Source of the DNA: Zymoseptoria tritici IPO323
Taxonomy: Eukaryota > Ascomycota > Dothideomycetes > Mycosphaerellales > Mycosphaerellaceae
Length of the DNA stretch: 64,000 nucleotides
Assembly (NCBI RefSeq): GCF_000219625.1
Contig: NC_018217.1
Coordinates: forward strand, 1,736,001-1,800,000
Direction: 5' to 3'
Shown: piece after piece, positions 50,614 to 62,072 of the stretch
Layout of the letters: every line of letters begins with the position of its first letter
How positions within the stretch are numbered: position 1 is the first letter of the stretch
Notes under the pieces: generated by a model
The model's input: only the letters and a program-made list of their open reading frames with translations
Told to the model about the DNA's origin: nothing
Databases searched by the model: none
Made by a program: the position numbers and the translations under genes

Positions 50614-52962
50614 GCTGGCGAGACTGATATGGTCACGGCTCTTTGGCCAATGTGTCTAATTATCCCAATGCCTACTCGTGCTCATCTTGCGCAAGTGGTC
50701 CACGTCTTTTTCTGTGAAGAAAGTCTTCGACGGAGGAGTGTCGGGCCGTGTGATGTGGATATGGTAGCTGGGCTGGCTAGCCGGTGGATTCGTCGTGGGG
50801 GATCGTAACGGACGGTGGTCTAAAAGCAAGCAAGCGTCGAGCTGATGCAGTGAGGTCGGTGGCGGCGGCGGCGGTGGTGGTGGACGGAATCAGAGATGCA
50901 GCAATGAATGAGCGAGACAGCAGCAGTGGTGGTGTGTGAGAGGAGAGGTCGAGAGGGGGTCACACAACAGGCAGAGAGAGGATCGATAGTAGCGAGAGGA
51001 TAAGACTGGAAGCTGGCACGGGAAGGATTGCCCTCTCTCAGCTCTGTTCACACGACGGCAATGTCCGGTGCGGAGCGGCGAGACCGGCGGAAACAGTCGT
51101 ATATTCTCGCGTATAGAGGGAGGGTAAAGACGAAGAAGGTTGCCGGAGCGGGTGATGGAGTCCCAGACAGCCGAGCGAGAGTCTGGGTTTGATAGCAGTG
51201 GACATGATAGCCAGGCCAGTTCATCAGTAGTGAGTGCCATTTAGATCATCTCCCGCCTTTGCTCGGTGGACGCACGGTTCGTCCGTAGCGGTGCCGAGCG
51301 GGAAGATGGATCCAGGTCAAGGGGTGAAGTAAGGTACACAGGTTGGCTCAGGTACCGATGGCAACGATTGGACTGCGAGATGAAAGCATGGCATTCCTGT
51401 CAAACGGGATGGATGTGTCTGACGTTGGCGTGGAGATGGTTCCGCAGAAAAGAATGGACGGAGCTGGAGATTGGAGACAGGGTTGCTCGTCAATATTGAA
51501 TCAATATTTGATGAGGTCTGGATAGCTAAGGTATTTGCCAGGTGCTTGACGATTCCATTCGGTTGTCCTGGCTGCGTGAGTCTTGCTCGTCTCTTGCCAT
51601 CCGATGCTCTGGACTGCGTCTTTCTTGAACCTACTGCTTCCTCATCTAGCATGACATATCTAGGCAAAAGGCACAGCACGCCACTGGGCCGGAGCGACTC
51701 TTCACAGAATCAGATATCAGCCAGCCGAGAGGTTACAAAGGTCTCTCAGCCAATCGCCGTGTGGTCTGACCATGTGGGGATGATACCTTGTGCCTGGTCG
51801 TCTCTTCATGAATCTTGGCCGAAACCCTCGACTGATTCTTGGACTGACCATTAATCAATTCGCTCTGCATCTCCATTTGCCACAAGCCAGTCCATAGCTG
51901 CACACCGTGACCGGCGAGTCACGCATCGCCACGACCTTGTCAAACTTGATCAGTCCGCCATGATCCCTGCTGTTCATCCCTCGATCTGCCAGGATAAATT
52001 GATTGAGACTCAGAGAACCGAAAACCCGGGGCGGAGATATTTTGGCTTTCTGACTAGGGCGTCGGCCACTCCGTGTTATGCCTTTGCCTATTCAGGAAGG
52101 CTCCATTGAAGAGACCCGCGGGACCCCATTTAATTAATTGGAAGACGTACCAAGAGATTGTCACATGTTTATCCTGGAAAGATATTCAGATGAATACGAG
52201 GCGATGCGACCCTGAAATGTAATTCCACCTCAGGGTCATGTCAGGACTCTGTCTTGTCTTGCCGTACAGCTCAAGTGTCTTCCAGGTCACCACTCAGCGA
52301 GAGAATGAATAACTTCGCCCTTCACAATCTCCTCTCCACGAGCGGCTTATCCGATGCAACGCCGTTGCTCACTCCCAGAGAATTCTTCGGATTGGACCCA
52401 TATCGACTACCAAGCCATCACGCCAGGTCTCGGCTCGGTTCCATGAAGCCGCTTCCGTCTGAGATCACTTGGCCAATTGTCATATCAATTTGATCAAATG
52501 GTGCAATACCTCGCATGCATTTGCGAGAAATATCGCATTTACTGGAGCGACAATAGGAGCAAGGTGCCATGTAGTGTAACTGTCTCAGTCGGATGTCGAC
52601 GTTCAGATTTGATCGGCTCGCTGGGGACGGCATTTGTGAAGATGGAAGCGTGCATATCAGTCGTCACAAGAACCTCAGGCAAGTATCGTCCGGACATTCT
52701 ACGATGCAACAAAATGTACAGCATCACCATCTCGACCGCCTCATCTCTCTCCCCTGCAAACCTTCCTCAATTTAATCCCTGAGCTGTCATTGTCTCACAA
52801 TTCAAGCATAAAAATCGCGTGAGCGACAAGGATGAAGACTACATCTCCTCGACCATCTGTCCTCCTATCATCAATTTCATACTTCATGCCGTATACAACA
52901 TCTCTTCACCAACCTTAACCAAAAAAAACACCCCAACGCCACGCTCAAAACAATGCCCATTC
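50614..52962. other. long intergenic region without a supported gene
   Basis: About 2.35 kb upstream of the PHD gene and downstream of the MFS gene. It contains a (GGC/GGT)n tract at 50861-50882 and short frames on both strands. No RIP signature, transposon ends or RNA gene seen. Part is the PHD gene's promoter and leader. Confidence 0.45.
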
Positions 52963-54888
52963 TCAGACCTCTCCCTTCGTCTCCCGAACCTCACTCTCCC
53001 CCTCCTCAGCCTCCCTCCTCACCCTCTCCTCCTCCTTCGCCCTCTTCAGCTCCCCACACCACCGACTCCTACTCCTTATAACCCCTCCATACCTCAAAAA
53101 CGCAAACGGCACCACTCCCATCACAAGACTCACACACCCCAACAACGTACACCCCCACCCGATGCCGAGCGCATCATACATCGGACGGGCAGCGAACGGC
53201 ACCACCACGCCGAAGATGGACCGCGTGCACGACGCGATGCCCATGGCGGATGCGGCGTAGATCTCGTACGCGTCGACCATGTAGTTGATCAGCGCCATGA
53301 AAATGAGCAGGAAACCGATGCCGAAGGGGAGCGCGGAGAGGGTGGGTACGATCCAGTGGATTGAGGGGCGGGCGGTCCAGCCGAGCCAGAAGAGGGAGAT
53401 GGCGAAGAGAGGAGCGCCGAGGCCTGTGATATGTCGGTCAGCGAGGAGGACGACTCAGTCAAAGAGTAAGGGAAAACAATCGAACTCACAAGCAATCGGC
53501 AACCGCACATACTCCTCCACACCCGCCCACTCCGGCATCGGATCCCGCTCTCTGGCCTTTTCCAGAAACCTTTCCCAGTACAGATATATCCCTCCCGCCA
53601 GCATGGCTCCCACTCCAATCGGCAAGAACGTCAAACCCTGCTCTCCCGCGCTCATGCCATACACGCCCTGGAAAATAATCGGATACGCCTGGAAGAAAAT
53701 GTAAAAGATCGCGTACGCGACCGAGAGGTAGAGACAGCTGAACAGCACGATCCACTCGTTGAGAAACATCCTCACTGGGCGGGTGAGGACCACGGTGCAG
53801 AATTCTTGCCACGTTTGTCGTTGCATCTCAATCGGCGCGACGATCCCTGCATCCCCTGTTTCTCGCCGAAGTCGAGCTGCCCGCCGCTGCAACAAAACAG
53901 GCCCATACGTCTCCGGCAAAAACACCACAAACGGCCACGTTGCCCCCGCAATCATCAGTCCCACCCAATACGTCCACCGCCAGCCCATCGCCGGCGCCAC
54001 ATACCCGCTCACTATCGGTCCTAGCAACGGACCCCACGTCGTAGCGGCCATGAACATGGTGACCGCGCGACCGCGCGCTTTGGGCGTTGAGTAGATGTCG
54101 GCGTAAACGCCCCCGATGACGGAGACCGGTGTGGAGGAGCCGATGCCAGTGAGGAGACGCATTATGATGAGACCGCTGAAGGTGGGAGCGAGAGCGCAGC
54201 CGAGGTGGAAGGCGGTGAAGAGGATGAAGGTGCCGAGGATTAGAGGGCGGCGGCCGAAGGTTTCGGATAGGGGTGCGAAGAGCTGCGAGCTTGTTGTCAG
54301 TGGACGGCATGGGTGAGGGGGGGAAGTGGAAAGACGAACGAGAGGGCCGAGCACGTATCCGATGAGGTAAATCGACACGGGCAGCACGAGCAGACTGTCA
54401 TTCGTGATGTGGAAGTATTCTTTCGTCTGCTCCGTGGCGCCGGAGGGAAGGGCGCTGCCGGTCGTGCTGTTGAGCACCAGCACCATGCAAGTTAGCAGGA
54501 CGTAGGTTTTCTTGCCGCGGGACCAGTTGTAGGGGTTGTCGGGGTCGCCGGTGGGAAAGGAGACGATGGTTCGTTGTTCGGGCGAGGCGATGTTTTCGAG
54601 GTGGATGCTTCGATGGCTTGCAGAGCGGCGGGTGTGGTGTGTGCTCGGGCGAGAGGAGGGGAGGGCTGAGGTTGTGTTGGACTGGGAGGAGGAGATGGAA
54701 GATTCGGTTTGGGGTGTCTTTTCGATTCCGTGGACGGAATGGGAATCTTCATGGTCGGTGTTGAGATGAGCAACGGCTCCAGCATCGGTGTTGTCGCCGA
54801 CAAAGGTTCCCGTGGGCTTCTCTGCGCCTTGTCGGGCTTCTGGTCGAGGAGACTCATGCCGATGTGTAGACGAGACCGCCATCGTCAT
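52963..54888 (-). CDS. major facilitator superfamily transporter (DHA1, polyamine/multidrug type)
   Basis: Three exons give 600 residues: 54888-54340, 54282-53490, 53423-52963. An upstream in-frame ATG at 54933 would add 15. A ~115-residue polar N-terminus precedes the family signature DPDNPYNWSRGKKTYV. Typical MFS blocks follow: LVLPVSIYLIGYVLGPL-LFAPLSETFGRR (the Motif-A-like loop, formed across intron 1), GCALAPTFSGLIIMRLLTGIG, YWVGLMIAG and FLPETY. The C-terminal six-helix half runs from RMFLNEWIVLFSCLYLSVAY to GWGCTLLGC. These DHA1 proteins export polyamines, azoles or other drugs at the plasma membrane; the substrate here is unknown. Intron 1 is 57 bp without a stop in frame, so its retention would still give an open, though probably disrupted, protein. 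Confidence 0.9.
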
Positions 54889-56082
54889 TTGCAGAGGATG
54901 GTCCCGAAAGGGTCTGTATGTGGCGAGAACCAACCTAAGATCATTGTTCTCGGCAACGCATGTCTATTGAGCGGTATCAATTACAGAGTCTCGAGTCCAC
55001 GGACAAGTCCAGGGCAAGGCCTCAAGTAAACAAGTCTACTCAGTCAAATCGAAGAGAGATAAACTGAAAGATCAAGCAAGTCTGGTAGAGCTCAGCGATT
55101 CCCACCTTCACGGGCAAGAGGACGACGATTCGGCTATCTACACCCAAACCTTCTGACTTACCCCAAGGCTCTATCCACCCCCACGAGAATATATGCGTTT
55201 CCCCGATCCAATTGGCAAAGGTAGACGGTTAAGTCGGCACGGGTTTTGGAGCTGCTGTGCCTGACGAGCTAAAACGTTTATCCTCGGGTGTGGCGTTTTG
55301 GGGAGAAACTTGGGAGGCTTTCTTGAAGATCGGATCCGAGACGAGTGCAGCCACTGTAGTGAACGCCATCATGAGGAGATTGAACCATTGTCGGTTCACT
55401 TCGATGAGGGAGGCTGTTGCAGAGATGGCTGACAATCGACCATAGGGCCTGGTTTCGACTCGCGGACAAGTGCTCGTTGAATAGCGTTGCCATGCGGTTC
55501 CATCTTGACCAGCAGTATCGCTGGTCCTTTGCACCAAGCGGCATGATCTGATACTGATACGAGCACCTCCATGTCTCCATTCGAGATACGAAGAATCGAA
55601 AGAATGGCAATACGTGATCAAGGAAGAAGGAAGGTACGACAAGGGTGTGAACAAGGAGGGAAGAGCGATGACTAAGCCAAGTCTGCCTCAGTCAACCAAT
55701 CCGCAAAAACATCCGCAAGAAGATCTAATTTCAACTTGCCTTCCCATACCACATACTGCTGGTGTGGCTCTCCAATGGAGATACGACTCGAGGACGGCAG
55801 AGCCTCTTACTTCGACATCTAACAGCCACACGAATCTGACAACGACGATGTCATTCACAAAATCGCGGCAATTTTCCGGGTCCCTCTCCCCACGCTTCCC
55901 TCGTTCGCTCCTTCGCCGAATGACATGGATCACTGCAGGCAGCAACAATAATCATCATGCTCTTGTTGTCCGCGTGTCTCGTAGACGTGCTCATATCTCA
56001 CAGCTGCCATACCGGAGAGTGAAAACCACGGCAACCATTCAGCTGAAACGTGTTCAAGTCACATCGCCGTTCAAAGCGAGCC
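54889..56082. other. divergent intergenic region
   Basis: About 1.2 kb between divergently transcribed MFS and GNAT genes; promoters of both. Short overlapping frames at 55229-55654 show no domain. Confidence 0.45.
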
Positions 56083-56908
56083 ATGTCTGCCATCAACAAG
56101 GAAAAGAAGACTGATGTCTCGATCGACAAGATCCACTTCGATGACGCCGAGGACCTCGCCGAAACGATGATGAGTGCCATGTACGAAGACCCGTCCTGGG
56201 CTGGACTTTGGTCGCCAGACATGACTTTGGACAACATCATTCAAGATACCGCAGCTCGATTGCCCTGGGGTCTGGTCAAAGCTGGTTCCGCGATTCCGAT
56301 CAGCAAACGGTTCCAAAAGGCTGTCGATGAATCATCCGGCAAAGCAGTGGGATATGCTAGGTGGATATTGCCAGATTCGGTGCTCACAGAGTCTGGCGAG
56401 GTCTGCTGGCCTGCCGCATTACCCCCTCAAGCGAGCGATAGTGCGCATGACGGCTTTCAGAAACAGTTCGAAGCCGTGACGTCTGCGGACGGAAAGGTCC
56501 GGAATCTGCTTCATGAGCGGGAAGATGATCTGAGTGCAGAAATCATCGAGATCGAAGACAGGATCAAGAAAGATAACCCAAACGTTCTGGGTAAGTTGAC
56601 CCTGAAACGGTGAAAGGCGGCTTCTGAGCCTTGCTGATATGGCGGACACGACAGAGCTAGACTACCTTGCTGTCCATCCAGCGTTTCAGCGACGAGGCAT
56701 CGGTCGTTTGCTCTTGGCGGATGGTCTCGCCCTTGCGGACCAGCTGGGAGTCAAAACCTTTGTGCTCGCCAGAGCCGCAGGTGTGAAGCTGTATCTGAAC
56801 AACGGCTTCCGCGAGGCGGAGAAGCTCGTGCAGCTGAGGCCAGAGTACGGATGGGATACTCCGCACGTTACGATGTTCCTCATCCGAGAGCCCGCGTTGC
56901 GCGCTTGA
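56083..56908 (+). CDS. GNAT-family N-acetyltransferase
   Basis: Two exons (56083-56590 and 56655-56908) give 253 residues. The join (donor GGGTAAGT, acceptor GACAG) restores NPNVL-ELDYLAVHPAFQRRGIGRLLL, so the acetyl-CoA-binding motif A (RRGIG) is complete and in phase. The next strand and helix (VKTFVLARAAGVKLYLNNGF) are motif B. Residues ~10-120 are the variable substrate side, including GYARWILPD. Start taken at MSAINKEKK; an in-frame ATG 33 bp upstream is less likely. It resembles fungal GNATs of unknown substrate; no signal peptide, so cytosolic or nuclear. Confidence 0.88.
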
Positions 56909-57183
56909 GGTGGCGGAGCAGTGAGATGGCCTTCGATATGTCTGTGGTGTCGCCAAGACCAAGCGACCCTCGGGCGTTGGAGCAGACGAAATATGCACAG
57001 CCCTCCTCAAGAGAGATGAAGCCAATGGACGCCGAATACTGCTGACAACACAACAAGATTGCTCTCTGTCTACTCTACGGAGTGTTTGATCGGACGAGTA
57101 TTGCGGGAGGACCGCGCGAAAATCTCGGGATCCGTGGGAATGGCGGGTAAATAGACATGGGACCGAGGCCAGAATCTCACAGA

Positions 57184-57294
57184 CTCTGGACCAAAAGCAA
57201 GAGGTAGTCCCATATCCGTGATCTGAAGACAATACTGCCAGCTCCGGACCAAAAGCAAGAAGTATTGCCCGTACCCTGAAGACGATACCGCCAG
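57184..57294 (+). repeat. imperfect tandem repeat, two copies
   Basis: Units 57184-57241 and 57242-57294 share CT(C/T)(C/T)GGACCAAAAGCAAGA and GAAGAC(A/G)ATAC(T/C)GCCAG. A third partial start (CTCCGGAG) follows. Confidence 0.8.
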
Positions 57295-57970
57295 CTCCGG
57301 AGCAATGCATATTCGGAGAATCTGTCGATTCTTGCCCGCGGAGTATGTCGAATGTGCTGTCGGCGTAAGCACTACTTTCCGTATGCAGTCCACACTGCCA
57401 CAGTCTGTACAAAGTCTGCAGCGTGGGAGCGCATCGGAGTAACCACGACCCCGAAGCCGGCCCGAGTTTCAATGTTTGTACAGAAGGACATGCAACGAAC
57501 TGAGATCATCGATAAATCCGGGCTGGCTTGTGCTTGAGCACATTTCATATTTGCAGGGACACTGTTGAGCTATGATCCTGGTTGCCGGAGGTGTCCGGAT
57601 TTTTCTGTTCATCAAGAAGCTGCGGGCGATTATCGATTGGAGACGGGATCCCAGATCGTCAGGCGCTCGTAATCCGCCTTCAGCATCGGTTGAGGCAGTG
57701 CTGGAAGCCTTGCAAAATTGGTGGCTACCCCGATGCGTTTCCTCGCTGTACTTCCCAAACTTGAGTGCTATGTCCATCATTCTCGCTCGACTGCGCCATC
57801 TTTGTTATCATGACCTTGCCAAAGTCGTGCGAGGCGAAGTTCTTTCTGCGACCCTTCCAACTCTCCTTTCGCCAGCCGTTTCGTCACGATCCTTGACATT
57901 GGGTGGCAGGGATGTGTTCTTGGACATTACGTGGTGACGTGGACAGTAAGAGCTGTTTCTGTACAGCACA

Positions 57971-58101
57971 TTCGCGCATCGGACGGGTCACCGGTGGTGG
58001 GCGCCAGGGGGGTATGTCTGGGGTCGGATTGGCTGACTGCCCTGCAATTCGGCCATTAGCCTGCGGACAAGGATTGAACGGTGACCCGTCCGATGCGCGA
58101 A
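57971..58101. repeat. 23-bp perfect inverted repeat with 85-bp spacer
   Basis: TTCGCGCATCGGACGGG with the following TCACCG (57971-57993) is the exact reverse complement of 58079-58101. The whole unit is 131 bp. No clear target-site duplication flanks it, so a MITE is possible but unproven. Confidence 0.8.
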
Positions 58102-58687
58102 GGTGCTGTATGCGGGATACGGGTCGAAGGCATCCCTAGACTCCGTTCACAGCAAGCGCGAGGATCGGAGAATCGGAGTGCTTCCTCTCTTGCACGGCAG
58201 GTCCATCTACAGGCCTCGATTGGTATCATTGGCCTGTACGAAGACTTTTGCGCTCAGCCACCCTCAGCTCGGGTGCGGATACACAGCGCTCCGATATGCC
58301 AACCTGCTGTACAGCGTGTTAGCGCATCGGAGTATTCTCGTGCTGTGGCAAAGCAGTGACATCCAAGCCTCGATGGCTGTGATCACCTTGCGTGCAGGCA
58401 CCGGGTTCGATCGTTGGGCCACTCCGATGCATTCACACCTTGAAGCTTCATCTCCTCCTGGCCGGGAACCCGCGGACGGCAATCGAGTCCAGAGTCATTC
58501 CGATGCGTTCCACATGCACATAAGAAAGGCAGTTCTGCCCGCTCTTTTGCCAGGCTTTCTCCTCTCCAACTTGTCGAGCAAGCTCCATCCGCACAAACGT
58601 CCTCGCCTCGTGCTACTCTCGAATACCACCTCGACCGACATCGCGCGCTCAGGCCCGACACTCGATCCACAACCAGACACCTCGACC

Positions 58688-59073
58688 ATGAAGATCCAAT
58701 TTCTCGCGCTCCTCGTCGCTCTCGGCGTGACGACCGTCTCCGGTGAAGAATGCCAACGGTTCAAAGGAGGTACGCTATACTTGCTTGAAGTCCTTGAGGA
58801 GCTTATGCTAAACGCTTTTTCGATAGGCGCTTGTAATAACAAGGATCATGCTACCTGCTGCGCGACCAACGGACTAGTCTGCGATGGCGGCAAGTGCAGG
58901 TATTGCGCTCCGTGGGGTTGTAAGTGTCCTGATCAAGCGCAACGAGCCTCCGGGTGGCAACAATACTGATTGCGCATTACCCAGACCGCTGCAACGAGCG
59001 AAACGTCAATACACCCTGCTGCCTCGGGTATACCTGTAGCACAGGTCTCAATGGCGGCGGCACCTGCTCTTAA
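58688..59073 (+). CDS. small secreted cysteine-rich protein with two knottin-like repeats
   Basis: Three exons give 87 residues: 58688-58769, 58827-58919, 58985-59073, all GT-AG and in phase. A signal peptide (MKIQFLALLVALGVTTVSG) is followed by EECQRF. Two cysteine modules come next: ACNNKDHATCC...VCDGGKCRYC and RCNERNVNTPCC...TCSTG...GTC. Each has the C-x(6,8)-CC-x(n)-C-x(n)-C pattern typical of inhibitor-cystine-knot-like fungal secreted proteins. Cys make up about 15% of the mature protein. No named family was recognised. Its size and secretion suggest an effector or antimicrobial-type protein; this is inference. Confidence 0.75.
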
Positions 59074-59397
59074 TCTTCTTAGGGATGAGGGTCGGAGTGC
59101 CCAATCTGCATTACAGGCTGAGGAAGAGCTCCTGTCTTTTACTCGTTGTCGTTAGTCAAATCCGACATCGCGTGAATAGCAACAAATGAACGAGTCGCAT
59201 CTCCACATCGTCAAGTGACATTGCCAGTTTTCTGAATGTGGCATGTTGCAGATATCGTTGGCCTGAAATCCTGTTGAACGAGCCTTGACAGTCGGCACAG
59301 GTTCGGACGCTCAAGCACTCCGTTGCGCCAAGACGCCCGTCGTACACTGGTGCACCTCGTTCGTCTAGGACATCGCATGCATTACACATCACACATG
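59074..59397. other. intergenic spacer
   Basis: About 320 bp containing the 3' UTR of the Cys-rich gene and the promoter of the AIM9-like gene. Confidence 0.5.
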
Positions 59398-61140
59398 GAC
59401 ATGTTGCGCCGCTTCTTTGCGCATTGTAAGTGCAGCATACCACCGGTGCAGAGTTTTGTTCGAGCAGTGTCAACGACTAGCTCGTGGACCGTGTCAAAGG
59501 CAGACTTCGACCCTCATGGCTACACCAGTGGCCGATGGCTTCGACTAGACGACCGACAATTGAAAGCTCGCCAGATCGCTTTCGACTTTGACAAGCTTCG
59601 CGACAAGGTAATTTCTTGCAGTGCCGGTGCCAGCAGCATAGTCAAGTGCGTCAAGGTTGAGGGTGGTTTCAACCGCGCCTTCATCATGCAGCTCGACAAT
59701 GGCGCATCGCTTGTTGCCCGCATACCATTTTCGGTCGCAGGACCAGCGCGCCTGACCACGAACTCCGAGATGGCTACGATGGAATACAGTGAGCACAATG
59801 CGACTTGGAATTGGAGTCTAGAGCGAATGCTAATCAGAGACAGTCCGCAAGAATACGACCGTTCCTCTTCCCACTGTGCTGGATTGGAGCGACGATCCCA
59901 CTAATCCGATTGGAACAGAGTATATCATCATGGAGCACGCACCCGGAGTCAGTCTTCATCACAGGTGGGACACTATGAACGTTGAACAGCGCATTCTAGT
60001 CATCAAATCGCTCGGGCTGCTCTGCCAGCAAATGGCCTCATTGCAGTTCCCTGCCTACGGCTCGCTGTACTTTATCGGTCAACGTGTGGCTGCCGAAAAC
60101 AGTATTCCATTGTCGGAACGGCTTTGCATCGGTCCTCATTGTGGGAATAGGTATCGGAACACGATGCCAGGCGATGAGCACTGGTATGAGCGCGCAGCAC
60201 CAAATCGCGGCCCTTGTACGCCACCAGCACATCACCATTTGGCGAGCCACTCTGACACTATGCAGGGAAAAGCCATGAAGACTACGTGCGCGGCTTACTT
60301 GATGTCGGTCTATCTCGAATTCCGGTACTGAACGAGAACACCACGCGTACACAAGAGGAGGCCATTCAGGACCATCTACATCTGAATCGCACGGCCAAAG
60401 ACACTCTCCTCGCAATGGTCGCATCTCCGGTCTATCACAACGTACAGCGTCCCACATTCCTGCACCGAGATTTGCACAAGAGGAACATATTCGTTTCCGA
60501 TGAAGACCCCACACAAATTACCTGTCTCATCGATTGGCAGTCCAGCAGCATCGAACCGGCCTACTCCTACGATGAGACACCTGACCTGTGTGAATTCCCT
60601 ACCGATTGGCACGAATCACAGGTATCAGACCCGCCTACAAAGGAACAGCAGAATATAATGACCTCTGTCGACCTCTGCCGGCAAACGTGGGCTGTCATAC
60701 TGCGTGGCTACCTGCCAGTACTCTTCGAAGCGAGAACCATGGATCAAGATCTACTTCGACTCCTGCAGTACATTCCGTCAGCGTGGAGACACGGCGCAGT
60801 GCTCATCCGCGAAGATCTGATCCAGCTGTCACGAAGGTGGAACACCGATCTCAAATTGCCAGGAACTTGTCCGTATCAGCCCACAGAGGAGGAATTGACG
60901 CGCCAGGCGCAGCTCTTGCCCAAGTGGAGGGAAATCCACGACGTTCGGCAAGCGTTGTTCAGGTGTCTACGGACGGATGCAGACGGCTGGATTCCGATCG
61001 ATCACTGGGACATCCTGCAGGAAGCACACCGAGAGGTGTTCGACGAGTGGGTGGGAAATGCGGCTGCGGAGGTGGGCCTCACAGGAGAGGAGATGCAAGC
61101 GGCGTGGCCGTTTGACGACCCGGGACAACCTCAAATGTGA
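59398..61140 (+). CDS. AIM9: AIM9-like mitochondrial phosphotransferase (APH/kinase-like fold)
   Basis: Three exons give 545 residues: 59398-59788, 59844-60215, 60266-61140. The start Met has an upstream in-frame alternative (59380). The N-terminus (MDMLRRFFAHCK...FVRAVSTTSSW) is basic and Ser-rich, like a mitochondrial presequence. The signature GRWLRLDDRQLKARQIAFD (~50) is followed by the aminoglycoside-phosphotransferase-like fold: GGFNRAFIMQLDNGASLVARIPF (~85), WSDDPTNPIGTEYIIMEHAPG, the join GP-WKSHEDYVRGLL that restores the frame, the catalytic loop FLHRDLHKRNIFVS and the metal-binding CLIDWQSSSIEP. Yeast Aim9 (altered inheritance of mitochondria 9) is a mitochondrial protein of unclear function; Pezizomycotina have multiple such paralogues. 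Confidence 0.88.
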
Positions 61141-62072
61141 TCGAGAGACAGTTTCGATTCCCTCATGATGATCATCGCGATGATTACAACGACGAGTACT
61201 GCTCCGCGACAATGATGGCACAGGATGGGTTTGGTCTTGTCAGAGCCGAACGGTACCTTAAATTGAGGACTCCGAAACGGACGATGCGCAAGTCCACGGC
61301 CCTCGATTTTCTTGGGACCTCCGCACCGCCAGCAGACCAAGCGCATGCGAGACCACTCCCAACTGTCTCTCCCAATCGCGTGGCTCTGTTGCAGAGCGCA
61401 AACTATCGCTCTGCCACGATTGCCGAAGCACTTCGCGACCTCCTTGGCGGCAAAGCCAGCCTGGTCTACGACGCACTATATCCAAGACGGAAACAATACC
61501 AGAGCAAACTGTCCGCAGACTCCCGAGATCACATGGCAAGGCTCCTGTCCACCTCGGCCAGTGAGATCAAGCTACCCATTGACGTCTCGGGTCATAGCGC
61601 CGTGGCCGTGATTGTACTTTGCCATACTGTCCGGCATTCCCATTCTGTGGGGGAGATAGTGGTGCGCCGGGCTCGCGGGAATTTTGTGGATATCGCGAGA
61701 TGTTCCCTTAACGATCGAAAGACACGGCTATAGTGGGAGGATCTCGTGCTGCGCGAATGGTGCCGTCTTCGGCCGTGGACGATGTAAAGCTTACATTGAC
61801 GGGTTGCGCCAGGGGCAGAGCGCTGAGTAGGAAGGTCGTGGTCCTGCAGACTCAATGCTGTTGACAGGTGTCCTGGCCATCGACATCGCATGCAAGAGCA
61901 CATCAAGCCTTTTGCCGTTCACGGAGCGCTCGCCACTCTTGCGTCCAGGCAACGGTTGACAGCAATGGATGAGAAGCCCTCCCGTGACAGAACGTCATAA
62001 ACATCTCTCATTATTCTGAACGCTCATATACAGTCAATGCTCTCATCCAACCTCAATCAACCTGTGCTCCCG
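61141..62072. other. convergent spacer without supported gene
   Basis: About 930 bp between convergent genes. A 198-codon frame at 61137-61733 begins with GTG and overlaps the previous stop; no domain was recognised. Confidence 0.4.

Larger units (their letters stand above)
56909..58687. other. repeat-rich spacer
   Basis: About 1.8 kb with no supported gene but several repeats: an imperfect 53-58 bp tandem pair (57184-57294), a 23-bp perfect inverted repeat (57971-57993 / 58079-58101), and recurring CCGATGCG/CGCATCGG motifs between 57.4 and 58.5 kb. The right end contains the promoter of the Cys-rich protein gene. Confidence 0.5.

Noticed and set aside
57971..58101. Interpretation of the inverted repeat as a confirmed MITE
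   Set aside because: No target-site duplication flanks it, so only the inverted repeat itself is reported.
61137..61733. 198-codon + strand frame after the AIM9-like gene
   Set aside because: It begins at a GTG overlapping the previous stop codon; composition and content show no domain.
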